Numbered from the stretch's first letter, positions 53,422-62,745 are shown. The stretch: 64,000 bases of DNA from Rugamonas sp. (GCF_025354735.1 NZ_JANXMI010000312.1:16588-80587); one strand, 5' to 3'. Made by a program: numbers and translations. Notes: a model not told the origin generated them from the sequence alone.

Positions 53422-56130
53422 ATGACCAAAGAAAAAATTCTGGCCCGCTCGCTACGCTTGATGTTCGCCGGCAGTGTCGCGCTGGGACTTGGTAACGCCA
53501 CCTGCGCCCAAGCGCAAACGGACACCGCCTCCCCCTCACCGGCAATGCAGCGCGTGGAAGTGACTGGCACCTCGATCAAACGTGCGCAAGCCGAAGGCTC
53601 GCTGCCGGTGCAGACCGTCACGCATGAGGACATTCTGAAATTGGGCGTGACGTCTACCGAAGCGCTGCTATCCTCGTTGACCGCCAACAGCATGGTCGGC
53701 GGCACTGGTAGCGCGCAAGGCGTCGGTTCGTCGACCTATGGCGAATCGACTGCGAGCCTGCGCGGCATCGGCGCGAACAAAACACTGGTGCTGGTCAACG
53801 GCCGTCGTCTGGCCAGCTATGCCACCGACGGCACGTCTGTCGACATCAACTCGATCCCGCTGGCCTCGGTCGACCACGTTGAGGTGCTGAAAGACGGCGC
53901 CTCCGGCGTGTATGGTTCGGACGCCATCGGCGGCGTAATCAACTTTATACTGCGCAACAACTTTAGCGGCATCGAGCTAAATGGCTACTCGAGCGGCACC
54001 AAGGATGGCGGGGGCGCCAATTACAAAGCTTCGATCATCGCCGGCTTCGGTGACTTCGATGCCGACCGCTACAACATCACTTTGTCGGGCGACTTCGGCA
54101 AGGACAACGACATCTTCGGCAGCCAGCGTGGTTACGCCCAGCAGTCGTGGAACAACAATGGCCTGCGTGACGGCAGCGCCACGCCGAGCGGCGCCCTAAC
54201 GAGCATGGATGGCAACGCTACCTCGTTGGGCAATCCGCTGACCCAGGCGACCTGCGCCACCAACGGCAGCCAGTGGGATGCCAACACCAATCGTTGCCGC
54301 TTCAACTCGGCGCCGTTCGTGCAGCTGGTGCCGCAGGTCAAGCGCGTCAACGTGGCCGCCAACGCCCGCTTCAAGCTCGACGAAAACAACGAAATCTTCG
54401 TCGAAGGTTTCCATTCGCAGCAGACCACCACCACGGTGTCTCAGCCTGCGCCGTTCAGCAACCTCTTCCTGGCGCCGGACACCGCCTTCGCCGCAGCCGG
54501 CGTCTACCCTGGCATCATCCTGTCGCCGACCAGCCCTTACTATCCAGCCGCCTACCTGGCCGGCCGGGGCGTCACCGGCCCGGTATCGGTCAGCTATCGT
54601 TCGTTTGACGCTGGTAACCGCCAGCACGAAGATTACTCCAAGCAAGACCACTTGGTGATCGGCATGCGCGGTACCATCAAGGGCTACGACTACGACGTCG
54701 CCTACGTGCACAACAACAGCGACGTGACCGAAACCACCCAGGGCGGCTACTCGTCGGAACTGGCGCTGACCAAGCTGCTGAGCAACAACAACGCCTTCAA
54801 CCCGTATGCCGCAACCCAGACCCCAGCTCTGGCAGCACAGATCGCCGCGACCAATTACAACGGTCAGATGATCCACAACATGCTGAGCAATAATTCGCTG
54901 CAAGCGAAGGTCTCGGGCCAGCTGTACACGCTGCCAGCCGGTGACCTGATGTTCGCCATCGGCGGCCAGCTGATGACCGAAAGCCTAACCCAAGATCCAA
55001 GCGCAGCCTACCAGTCGGGCGACATCTCCGGCTATGGCGGCCAGGCATTGCCGCTGGACGCTTCGCGCAGCTCGCAAGCATTGTTCGGCGAACTGAGCGT
55101 ACCTATCTTGAAATCGCTGTCGTCGGATCTGGCGGTGCGTACCGACCGTTTCCCGACCGCCACGTCGACCAATCCGAAGATCAGCTTCCGCTACCAGCCG
55201 CTGTCGCAGCTGCTGGTGCGCGCATCTTATGGGCGCGGCTTCCGGGAGGCATCGCTGCCTGAACTGAATAATCCGCAGACCTTTGCAACGACGCAGGTTT
55301 TCGTTGATCCGGTCAAGGGTACGTTAGGCCAGTTCAACCAAATTGTTGGCGGCAACACGAAACTGAAGCCAGAAAAATCAGAACAATCCTCGCTGGGTTT
55401 CGTCATCGATCCTACGCCGGGACTTTCCGTCGCGGTTGACTACTGGAAGATCAACGTCCGTAACCTTGTGACTACACTCGGTCCTGAATTCATCGTCGAC
55501 AGGGCCGCGAGCGGCAACCCAGCCTACACTGGCTTAGTGCAACGTGACGCTGGTGGCAATATCTCGCAAATCACCAGCACGAACATCAACGCCGGCGGGC
55601 TGAAAACCGCAGGTGTCGACTTAGACGTCCGCTGGCGTATCGCCAAGACCGACAACTACGGCACCGTCAGCACCCGTCTGAATGGCACCTACACGACCCA
55701 ATACGACCTTACCCTGCCGGATGGTGAAGTCCAGCAGAGCGTGGCCCGCAGCGTCGACGCCAACGGTACAGTGCTGAACGCGGTGGTGAACGGCGGTATC
55801 GTGTTCCGCTGGCGAGACCAGTGGAGTCTGGATTGGAAGTATGCAAACTGGAACATAGATTTGACCAACAATTTCCAGTCTGGTTACTACGATGCGGACC
55901 GCTACGACAATGGAGCGACCGTACACGTCGGCTCGCTCTCAACATGGGATACGCAATTGGCGTACAGCGGTATCAAGAACCTGACCCTGCGCGTCGGCGT
56001 GAAGAATCTGTTTAACCGCATTCCGCCGGAAGTCATCAATGTAGGGGAATATTTCCAGGCTGGCTACGATCCAAGCTACTACGATGCACACGGCCAAACT
56101 GGCTACGTCAGCGCAAGCTATAAGTTCTAA
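53422..56130 (+). CDS. TonB-dependent outer membrane receptor
   Basis: A 902-residue receptor: signal peptide (about 1-32), plug domain (about 44-165: RVEVTGTSIKRAQ, TLVLVNGRRLASYA, VEVLKDGASGVYGSDAIGGVINFI), then a 22-strand barrel ending in GYVSASYKF. Strands with AxYGRGFREASLPEL and NLFNRIPPEV are typical. The substrate is unknown; there is no FecR/sigma pair beside it. It is flanked by two paralogous AhpD-like genes, suggesting a metabolic uptake role rather than siderophore import. Confidence 0.94.
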   Translation: MTKEKILARSLRLMFAGSVALGLGNATCAQAQTDTASPSPAMQRVEVTGTSIKRAQAEGSLPVQTVTHEDILKLGVTSTEALLSSLTANSMVGGTGSAQGVGSSTYGESTASLRGIGANKTLVLVNGRRLASYATDGTSVDINSIPLASVDHVEVLKDGASGVYGSDAIGGVINFILRNNFSGIELNGYSSGTKDGGGANYKASIIAGFGDFDADRYNITLSGDFGKDNDIFGSQRGYAQQSWNNNGLRDGSATPSGALTSMDGNATSLGNPLTQATCATNGSQWDANTNRCRFNSAPFVQLVPQVKRVNVAANARFKLDENNEIFVEGFHSQQTTTTVSQPAPFSNLFLAPDTAFAAAGVYPGIILSPTSPYYPAAYLAGRGVTGPVSVSYRSFDAGNRQHEDYSKQDHLVIGMRGTIKGYDYDVAYVHNNSDVTETTQGGYSSELALTKLLSNNNAFNPYAATQTPALAAQIAATNYNGQMIHNMLSNNSLQAKVSGQLYTLPAGDLMFAIGGQLMTESLTQDPSAAYQSGDISGYGGQALPLDASRSSQALFGELSVPILKSLSSDLAVRTDRFPTATSTNPKISFRYQPLSQLLVRASYGRGFREASLPELNNPQTFATTQVFVDPVKGTLGQFNQIVGGNTKLKPEKSEQSSLGFVIDPTPGLSVAVDYWKINVRNLVTTLGPEFIVDRAASGNPAYTGLVQRDAGGNISQITSTNINAGGLKTAGVDLDVRWRIAKTDNYGTVSTRLNGTYTTQYDLTLPDGEVQQSVARSVDANGTVLNAVVNGGIVFRWRDQWSLDWKYANWNIDLTNNFQSGYYDADRYDNGATVHVGSLSTWDTQLAYSGIKNLTLRVGVKNLFNRIPPEVINVGEYFQAGYDPSYYDAHGQTGYVSASYKF

Positions 56131-56470
56131 GTTGATCGCGTAGTAGTACCCAATAAACATGCCCACATGTTTTGTACTGTCGCAAAAAGTTGGGCGTGTT
56201 TAGTTTGCCAGACAGCCAAGTGCTGAGTGCTGAGTGCTGTATTGCAAAGGACCCAGCACCTTTAATTGTATTTTGATGCACATCTTGATTGCGTCGGCAG
56301 ATGGGACTCGAGGTCATCTTGTAATTCGCCGACACTGGTGAATTTCCTCGGTGGGAAAAAATCCGCCTACCGCACGGCGCAGGAAGTCCGCATGCCGGCA
56401 TTGTCGAGGCAGCCTCCTTTGCTGGCTCCATGCCCTTCTGCAAAATGTGGCGGCTACCTAACCAGAAAAC
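56131..56470. other. Gap between the receptor gene and AhpD-like copy 2
   Basis: No gene is supported. A short tandem GCTGAGT-type repeat occurs near 56220-56240, and the rest shows nothing clear. Confidence 0.4.
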
Positions 56471-56959
56471 ATGATGAATCAACAGCAGCGCGGCATTCTT
56501 GGCCGTAGCAACGTCGGCGCTGAACTTATTCGGCTGGCACACGGACTGGCATCGGGGAGCAGCCTTAATCTCCAGACGCGTGTACGCATTAGCTTATACC
56601 TAGCGGCGCGTGACCTCTGCGTCTATCCTTTAGCAGAGCTGCAGGAAAGCGGCCGCAAGGCCGGCCTGCACAGTGCCGAAATGGCGGGGAATATGACCGG
56701 TATCAGCCACGACAAACAAGGCAGCGCTTGTTTGGACTTTGTAGCAGCCGTAATAGACGGCAAGCCCGTGCTCGATACAGCCCAGTACCGGAACATGATG
56801 CTGGCAGGCTTTAGGCAGGAGCAAGTGTTGGAAGTCATCACGCAGGCGACCATACATCTGCTGCTAGTCAGGCTGTGTGCAGCGATTACAACGCACGCCG
56901 AAACGGTGAATTTCCTTCCGCTGGCTTGTTCAAGCACTGCGCTTGAATCACAATCGTGA
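56471..56959 (+). CDS. AhpD/carboxymuconolactone decarboxylase-like protein, copy 2
   Basis: A 162-residue paralog of the gene at 52615-53094; conserved blocks include VGAE, AHGLA, LNLQTRVRI, LCVYPL and the helix AQYRNMMLAGFRQEQVLEVIT. It also lacks the CxxC of AhpD (CVYP). Start is ATG at 56471. It lies upstream of the reductase gene and may be in one operon with it. Confidence 0.6.
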   Translation: MMNQQQRGILGRSNVGAELIRLAHGLASGSSLNLQTRVRISLYLAARDLCVYPLAELQESGRKAGLHSAEMAGNMTGISHDKQGSACLDFVAAVIDGKPVLDTAQYRNMMLAGFRQEQVLEVITQATIHLLLVRLCAAITTHAETVNFLPLACSSTALESQS

Positions 56960-57032
56960 AACGGATGCAATCGCTTCCTCCCGCTTAGCCTGCCTAGGCG
57001 CCGTCTGGCAGCGCTAACCCACCGGAGGTTCC

Positions 57033-57980
57033 ATGAAATACGTCATTTCCGAGATCATCACGCATAATGCTGCTGTCAAAGAAATTCGGCTAAGGGACCC
57101 TGAAGCCAAGGCGCTGCCGGCCTGGCCGCCAGGGGCCCACCTCCAGTTATGCCTGACCGGGCGCGATGGCCAGACACACGAGCGGCATTATTCGCTGGTT
57201 GGCCCGCCGGCTGCCAGCAGTGACTACCGTATTGCGGTGCTGCGCCTGGATAACAGCACTGGCGGTTCGCGCTGTCTGCATGAGGAACTGGAAGCCGGGA
57301 TGCTGGTCGATGTTGCGGGTCCATACGACAGCTTTCCATTAGCCCCCGTCGCCAGCACCACGCGCGTCATGCTCATTGCTGGTGGCATAGGGATTACCCC
57401 GCTAGTGTCGATGGCCCATGCGCTTGGCGCGCGTGGTGTTCCCTTCACATTGCATTATTTGGCACACAGTGTGCAACGTCTGATACTGCTGGACGAGCTG
57501 CAGGCCATCCCGCATATGCAATTGGTGATGCACCTATCACAGCAGGCCGGGCGGGCGGATCTGGAGGTCCTGCTAGGGTACTACGATGGTGCTGTAGAGT
57601 TATATGCGTGTGGCCCAGTGCCGCTGTTACAGGCGCTGAGGCAAAGCGGCAATCGGCTGGGCTGGCCTGACAATGCGATGCACTTTGAAAGCTTCGGCGC
57701 GCGTCCCGCAGCTAGCGATGCACCACTGTGCGTGGAGCTGGCGATGTCGCAGTTGCAGATCACAGTGCAGCCAGGCACATCCATCCTCGATGCACTCATC
57801 GCCGCCGACGTCTTTGTGTCATATGAATGTAAGCGAGGTGAATGCGCCAATTGCTATACACATGTGGTCTCTGGAGATCCTGTGCACCGCGACGTCTGCC
57901 TGACGCCAGCACAGCGCGCGGTGGGCATGTGCACATGCGTCTCATGGGTAGCTAGTGGGCGACTAGTTTTGGACCTGTAG
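57033..57980 (+). CDS. Phthalate-dioxygenase-reductase-type oxidoreductase (FMN/NAD + [2Fe-2S])
   Basis: A 315-residue class IA dioxygenase reductase: FMN-binding domain (about 1-95, RHYSLVGPP), NAD-binding domain (about 100-225, MLIAGGIGITPLVSMA, ELYACGPVPL), C-terminal plant-type [2Fe-2S] (about 232-315, CKRGECANC and a distant Cys in HRDVC). It feeds electrons to a Rieske oxygenase or O-demethylase, but no oxygenase gene is in the window, so its partner must lie elsewhere. Confidence 0.93.
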   Translation: MKYVISEIITHNAAVKEIRLRDPEAKALPAWPPGAHLQLCLTGRDGQTHERHYSLVGPPAASSDYRIAVLRLDNSTGGSRCLHEELEAGMLVDVAGPYDSFPLAPVASTTRVMLIAGGIGITPLVSMAHALGARGVPFTLHYLAHSVQRLILLDELQAIPHMQLVMHLSQQAGRADLEVLLGYYDGAVELYACGPVPLLQALRQSGNRLGWPDNAMHFESFGARPAASDAPLCVELAMSQLQITVQPGTSILDALIAADVFVSYECKRGECANCYTHVVSGDPVHRDVCLTPAQRAVGMCTCVSWVASGRLVLDL

Positions 57981-58010
57981 GTAAAGTGCCATCTGAATCC
58001 AGCCTTGGGG

Positions 58011-58070
58011 AGAGGCCGCTTTTGGCCGAACTCGGCCGACAGTATCAGGGTAGCAGCTTGGCCGATGGTA
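58011..58070. repeat. Cassette-array repeat copy 1
   Basis: AGAGGCCGCTTTTGGCCGAA, then CTCGGCCGACAG, then AGCAGCTTGGCCGATGG: the longer form of the dispersed repeat (about 60 bp). It sits between the reductase gene and the 3' end of the first array gene. Confidence 0.75.
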
Positions 58071-58100
58071 GCTACCGTTAAGGCTAGCATGCACGAAATG

Positions 58101-58715
58101 CTATTTTGTAGCTGGGCTTTGAGCAGAGTACAAATCACGCTCTGAAATCCAACCGCGTGTACGCTTGTTTTCCGGGCTTACATATTCAACTCGCACCCGG
58201 CCAGACTGCTGCTCAAAGACACGCAACGCATTGCCTTGGACGACGTATGCTTTGCGTGGGCGTGCGCCCATTGAGTCCTCGTAGAAATAAGCTTTTTTTG
58301 CAGAGACGACCCGGATGGCCTGCCAAGTTCCTACTTCTGTAAGCCTAAATGATGCTGGTTCCGATGCAAAGTGCTGAACATTCCAGCATCCCCCATGCTC
58401 CTCTTTCAGCGCCACACGAATAGCGTTCCCTCCAGTCTCGGCATCGGCTTCAATGGTTCCCGCAATTACTTCCTTCGGGTCACGGTCGGCAGGAAACCAA
58501 GTGTCCACGTGAACCATGGGAGCACCGATTTTTCCACTGACGAAGAATATACAACTGAATTGTCCATTTTTAGTAGAACTTTCGAAGTATCCCGTTAAAG
58601 TTCCCTGCTGGTCTACGCCGATTAACAGCCCACCATAATCCCCTGAATTTATAGGGGCAGCGGTACTGAATGCAGCGAACAGCGAGAGGATTAACGCTAG
58701 AAATATCCTACGCAC
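58101..58715 (-). CDS. Secreted hypothetical protein with SH3-like C-terminus
   Basis: A 204-residue exported protein (signal peptide about 1-19, MRRIFLALILSLFAAFSTA). The middle has no known domain (repeated short beta-like segments); the C-terminal 65 residues (KKAYFYEDSMGARPRKAYVVQGNAL ... WISERDLY) look like an SH3 fold. It is the first gene of the array, with a repeat on each side. Function unknown. Confidence 0.68.
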   Translation of the reverse strand: MRRIFLALILSLFAAFSTAAPINSGDYGGLLIGVDQQGTLTGYFESSTKNGQFSCIFFVSGKIGAPMVHVDTWFPADRDPKEVIAGTIEADAETGGNAIRVALKEEHGGCWNVQHFASEPASFRLTEVGTWQAIRVVSAKKAYFYEDSMGARPRKAYVVQGNALRVFEQQSGRVRVEYVSPENKRTRGWISERDLYSAQSPATK

Positions 58716-58767
58716 TTCAAATAACTCCTTAATTTAGGTCACGAATGCTTAACACGTTTTCGGGAGA

Positions 58768-58815
58768 AATGTCCGGTCTTGGCCGCATTCTGACGGCTGT
58801 ATCAGCATGCACAGC
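58768..58815. repeat. Cassette-array repeat copy 2
   Basis: AATGTCCGGTCTTGGCCGCA with GACGGCTG further on, a diverged short form, between the secreted-protein gene and the membrane-protein gene. Confidence 0.65.
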
Positions 58816-58850
58816 AAGTCATCTAGTTGTCTATTAAAAGGTTACGAAAT

Positions 58851-59204
58851 TTATTGAGCATTGTATACCGCACGCCATGACGCTCCAAGTCCGGCACCCA
58901 CAATCGCACCGAAGAATACGCCAACGAAGATCGCCACGACGAAACCCAATAAAGCACCTATATCTTGTAATGATTCTCCGAACAAACTGGATAGCATACC
59001 CTCACCATAGGGAGCAGCGAAAAACACAGCAAACCAAAACGCCGAAACGATCATAGCCCCACCACCGGCTTGCGCCCAACGCCACGAAATCAAAAAAGCT
59101 GAATTCAAAAAATGACGAATGGCGATAGCCGCAAATGCCAATGCGGCCCAGATCGCAAGTACGACAAGAATTGCGTATAGCAAAAAGCTTAGGACAGTCG
59201 GCAT
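58851..59204 (-). CDS. Hypothetical membrane protein
   Basis: A 117-residue protein with three probable membrane helices (about 5-28, 46-66, 83-106). No family recognised. Start MPTVLSFLLY at 59204 was chosen because the frame before it contains charged residues only. Confidence 0.62.
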   Translation of the reverse strand: MPTVLSFLLYAILVVLAIWAALAFAAIAIRHFLNSAFLISWRWAQAGGGAMIVSAFWFAVFFAAPYGEGMLSSLFGESLQDIGALLGFVVAIFVGVFFGAIVGAGLGASWRAVYNAQ

Positions 59205-59228
59205 GTGATCTGAACCTTCATTTTTTTT

Positions 59229-59293
59229 GAGAGGCCGCTTCTGGCGATCTCGGCCCAAGGCAACACGATACCAGCTTGCTGAAATGAAAATCG
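59229..59293. repeat. Cassette-array repeat copy 3 (long form)
   Basis: GAGAGGCCGCTTCTGGCGAT, CTCGGCC, then ATACCAGCTTGCTGAAATG. The last block is nearly identical to copy 9 (one difference over about 24 bases). Confidence 0.8.
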
Positions 59294-59300
59294 CGCCGAA

Positions 59301-59729
59301 TTAGTCAAAAACATCCGGGTGCGCATCTATCCACGCATCAAGCTTAATTTTGTACTCAAGCATCGCGCCGTTAAGATTCTGAGCCATAGGAAAAGCTCGC
59401 ATGATCATTTGCAGCGGCTCAGTGTAATCGAAGACCACGTGTGTTTCCTGCGGGTCGTTAGCATGCTTGGCTTGATTTCTGGTTCGATTCAAGATGCCCA
59501 ATAATACAGACTTGCGCTGCTGTTCGGGAACCGCCTTATCGACGTCGTCCTCGTGATACTTCGTGATTTCTTCAACCGCCACGGGCAAGTCGGCACGCTT
59601 CGATAGCTTTCCAAGGATTTCTTCTGCCGCCCCGGCTAGCGTCAACGCCGATAGATAATCACCATCAAGAAAAAGCTGTATTGCGACGACGAGCTGATGA
59701 GTCGCCACCTCAAGTTTTGTCATTTCCAT
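59301..59729 (-). CDS. HEPN-like domain protein
   Basis: A 142-residue helical protein. It contains the HEPN-type R-N-x3-H motif at 84-89 (RNQAKH), which in HEPN toxins forms an RNase active site, and the segment LAGAAEEILGKLSK seen in related HEPN-like proteins. The GHKL/HExxH gene lies immediately upstream on the same strand without an intervening repeat. Likely the second gene of a two-gene unit; RNase activity is inference. Confidence 0.72.
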   Translation of the reverse strand: MEMTKLEVATHQLVVAIQLFLDGDYLSALTLAGAAEEILGKLSKRADLPVAVEEITKYHEDDVDKAVPEQQRKSVLLGILNRTRNQAKHANDPQETHVVFDYTEPLQMIMRAFPMAQNLNGAMLEYKIKLDAWIDAHPDVFD

Positions 59730-59853
59730 GCTTATTGCATTCCCTAATCAGACGATCCGATGGGATGAGGTTCACTAAATAATCCTGGATGTCCCTCTGC
59801 TTTAGTTCGGAAAGTCTGATCATCAAAGAAATTCAATGTATGGGAGCGACGCC

Positions 59854-61779
59854 TCACCAGAATTTGTACCATGGTTTGACCGAGGAGCGATGGACGCGTT
59901 CTGCTGTGGCTTCACGCTGCATGCTTCGGAATTTGTCCAAGTCTGTCTGCAGAGTGTAACCTTCACTTATAGCTTGCGCGGCCCTTTTACGTTCGACTTC
60001 CAAGTCTTTGCGCAGTTGCACCACGGTTTGCAGCGCCTTGTCGAGTTGCCCCGCCTGCATTTCTTTTGTCGTCAACAGTTCGCCATAGCGCTTCGATGCC
60101 ATGACTTCCTGAACTGATGGGGACGAAGCAGAACGATTTGAAGGTGTAGCGGCCGTAGTATCGAGACTCGTCGTCAGCGCCGTGCTGGGTGCCTTGATCT
60201 TCATGACCTGGGCGTCCACACGCAGTTGCGCCACGGTCTCTTGCGCAATATTGAGTTCGGCTTGCAGCGACTTGACTTTGGCTGTCAGATGTTGATAGTC
60301 GACTGGCTCGCGAACTGCATTCAATTGCGCGGTACTTGCTGATGGGGTACCCACATCGACCGATTTCTTACTCGGAATGGTATTGCCGCTTGCACTCCAC
60401 CAGCCCATGCACAGGTCGCCGATAGTGTTGGTGAGGGCGGTCTCGAAATCGCGTGTGACGTCGAAATAACCAGTTTTCGCGTGCACCAATTCATGGATGA
60501 GTACGCTGGAGAAATCCTTGAAGGAATTCAGCTGTGGACGCCATATGATGATGGAGGAGGTAGATGAGTCCCAGCAGCCCAAAGTCTGGCTTCGGCTCAT
60601 TAAATCCGGTCGCATGGTGTTCGAGATCTTGATTGCGGCCACCTTGGCAGGCATTCCGCCGAATACTTCGATAATAAAGGAAGTGGTGTCGAAGATCTTG
60701 CGTTCCTGACTACCGAGCGCTTGAACCTCGACGAAGTCGAAACTGAAGCTGTCGTTGTAAGTCTCGGTGAATTGCGTGAGGTCCACCATGGGACGGCCTT
60801 CGATGTCCACCGAGTCGGCGATCTTGGCCCTGAGATTATCTGGAATCGTGAGAATCGTGTTTCCATTTTCCCGCGCTTGGTCCATAAGGTCGGGATAACG
60901 CATCGCCTCGTACGCGGTAACCAAAAGCACTTTTTCCTGAGCGTTCAAGATGCGTACCGCGTGCTCCTGTACGTCAATCCAAGCAAGTTCATCGTGCATT
61001 TCGCCCGTTTGAAAGCGAGATATGTCTTCAGCAAGCTTGCGCGCAATATCCCCATTGGTCGACGCCAGCAGGATTTTCTTAACAGAGTCTGAGTACGCAG
61101 TACGGCCCACATGAGAGCGTTCCCGGTTGATGGCTTTCTTCATCGCCGCAGTCATCAGCGTGATGTTGTACGAGAAAAGAAAATTGGATTCCTCTGCAAC
61201 CTTTACGCCATTGATGTAAATCGCGCCGGGACCTGAGCGACGGCTGATGATCTCGCCGAAACGAGTGGTTGCCAGCAACTCCTCACTGGAAAACTTCAAA
61301 AACAGAGCCTTGGCAGCCTCCATTTCTTCGTCATCGACTCCCTCAAGCGCAAATTCAGTTCCGACGAATGACGGATCTTGGGCATCTTCGATGATGGCGT
61401 GCAAGGTGAAGATGTCGCCGAATCCGTGCTTGGCTGATTTGTGGGTCGAAATAGTCCCAAACCGCGACCTGATTCGGGCGGCGACGTTATGACGTTCGAA
61501 GGTGGCCAGGGCATCCTTTAGCCCGATGCCGAATCGGCCGATGACAAGCGGGCTGTTGAGCTTTTCCTCGTTCTCGTTCTGTGTGAGGTGAGTATATCGA
61601 ATGCCTCGACCTCGATCCCGAATAAACCAAACACCATTGCGCTTATCGATCTCAGCGGGTTCAGTGTCCGTCAAGAGTTGTTCGTCAATTGCGTTTGCTA
61701 TAATTTCGCGAATGCCATGGTGAACCTCCCAGTTTTCTAGAATTTTTTCTATGTTGAGATCGAAGCTTTTACTCGCCAT
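59854..61779 (-). CDS. GHKL (Hsp90-like) ATPase fused to HExxH metalloprotease-like domain
   Basis: A 641-residue protein. The N-terminal GHKL fold has the N-box (Glu25, Asn29, Asp32 in REIIANAIDE), G1 box DRGRG (55-59) and G2 box GRFGIGLK (81-88), so ATP binding is likely. A zinc protease-like motif HELVH is at 429-433 (HELVHAKTG), with possible third ligand Glu446. The C-terminal 170 residues are coiled coil. The start was set at 61779 because AGGAAG lies six bases ahead. Such ATPase-protease fusions are unusual; similar architectures are seen in defence islands, but no named system is recognised. Confidence 0.78.
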   Translation of the reverse strand: MASKSFDLNIEKILENWEVHHGIREIIANAIDEQLLTDTEPAEIDKRNGVWFIRDRGRGIRYTHLTQNENEEKLNSPLVIGRFGIGLKDALATFERHNVAARIRSRFGTISTHKSAKHGFGDIFTLHAIIEDAQDPSFVGTEFALEGVDDEEMEAAKALFLKFSSEELLATTRFGEIISRRSGPGAIYINGVKVAEESNFLFSYNITLMTAAMKKAINRERSHVGRTAYSDSVKKILLASTNGDIARKLAEDISRFQTGEMHDELAWIDVQEHAVRILNAQEKVLLVTAYEAMRYPDLMDQARENGNTILTIPDNLRAKIADSVDIEGRPMVDLTQFTETYNDSFSFDFVEVQALGSQERKIFDTTSFIIEVFGGMPAKVAAIKISNTMRPDLMSRSQTLGCWDSSTSSIIIWRPQLNSFKDFSSVLIHELVHAKTGYFDVTRDFETALTNTIGDLCMGWWSASGNTIPSKKSVDVGTPSASTAQLNAVREPVDYQHLTAKVKSLQAELNIAQETVAQLRVDAQVMKIKAPSTALTTSLDTTAATPSNRSASSPSVQEVMASKRYGELLTTKEMQAGQLDKALQTVVQLRKDLEVERKRAAQAISEGYTLQTDLDKFRSMQREATAERVHRSSVKPWYKFW

Positions 61780-61854
61780 CTGAACTTCCTGTTTTAGGTA
61801 TTGTTGCCTCTGATTTACTAGCCTCACGCACAGTCCATAGAATCGAGAATGCAA

Positions 61855-61890
61855 TTTCGGACGTCTGGTTTTGGCCGGAAACCGCCAGCC
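61855..61890. repeat. Cassette-array repeat copy 4 (short)
   Basis: TTCGGACGTCTGGTTTTGGC then CGGAAACCGCC, directly abutting the stop codon of the GFA gene. Confidence 0.65.
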
Positions 61891-62322
61891 TTATACGGTT
61901 GGAACATAGCGAATCTGGCCAGCAATCAAAGGGCCTGCATTGGCAGGGCGATCCTTCGGGTGAACAGTCCCCTCATTTACTGGGACCGTATCAAAGTCGA
62001 ACGGGCTAATACCATTTAAGCACGCGACGTTGACACCATATTGCTCTGGATTAGATCGACGCTGATGATGTGTATAGATTCCGCATTTTGAGCAGAAATA
62101 ATGCTTGGCTTGCATCGTGTTGAATTGGTAAAGAACTAGAGCGTCCTGGCCCGTAGTGATGTGAATATCAGAGAGGTTGGCCGACACAGCAACCGCACCT
62201 CGCATGCGGCAATATGAGCAGTTGCAACGCCTGGCCGTATGCAAACCATTCGTGAGCCGAACGTGAAATTGAACCGTACCGCAGTGGCATGTCCCACTGA
62301 TTTCGTTGATATCTTTATCCAT
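61891..62322 (-). CDS. GFA (glutathione-dependent formaldehyde-activating)-family protein
   Basis: A 143-residue zinc protein of the GFA/CENP-V family. Metal cysteines lie in GTCHCG, CNCSYC and FCSKCG. The family is linked to S-hydroxymethyl-glutathione formation in few members; most are uncharacterised. ATG at 62322 gives the usual start before the first CxC. A typical cassette-type gene. Confidence 0.9.
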   Translation of the reverse strand: MDKDINEISGTCHCGTVQFHVRLTNGLHTARRCNCSYCRMRGAVAVSANLSDIHITTGQDALVLYQFNTMQAKHYFCSKCGIYTHHQRRSNPEQYGVNVACLNGISPFDFDTVPVNEGTVHPKDRPANAGPLIAGQIRYVPTV

Positions 62323-62335
62323 AAATCTCACATTA

Positions 62336-62370
62336 AATGACCGTCGGCTCTTGGCCGAAAACGGCTTTCA
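62336..62370. repeat. Cassette-array repeat copy 5 (short)
   Basis: ATGACCGTCGGCTCTTGGCC then GAAAACGGC. It fills nearly all of the 45-bp gap between the two neighbouring genes and its last bases contain the next stop codon. Confidence 0.7.
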
Positions 62371-62745
62371 CCATTCTTTAGTAATCGTCACATACTGCCC
62401 CGCAACGAAGAGATGGTACGCTTCGAAGCCTTGGTCATCAACCTTCAGCATCAAAGTCATACTTTCGCCGAATTGGAGACGAAGCTCATTATTTAGAAGT
62501 CGCTCGACAGCTGTTACACGTTGCCCCAAGAGTGCTACAAGACTAGCGGCAGGCGTGGCCAGGTCTGAATTTTCCGCCAGAATAATTTTGCCGTCCTCAG
62601 TTTGGTACTCGAATCCCGCCTCGATGTCTACTCTGTCCCGCCCGAAATTAAGCGATAAACTATGTCGCCCAATAGCCAATTGGATTAGCTCCTGAGTCAA
62701 TAAATCGTTCAGCGGAAAATCTTTCGGAATTGATAATCCAGCCAT
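62368..62745 (-). CDS. Hypothetical protein
   Basis: A 125-residue soluble protein, no family recognised. The middle segment LVALLGQRVTAVERLLNNELRL (in part) and VDIEAGFEYQTED suggest a small beta-rich fold. One gene of the repeat array. Confidence 0.68.
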   Translation of the reverse strand: MAGLSIPKDFPLNDLLTQELIQLAIGRHSLSLNFGRDRVDIEAGFEYQTEDGKIILAENSDLATPAASLVALLGQRVTAVERLLNNELRLQFGESMTLMLKVDDQGFEAYHLFVAGQYVTITKEW

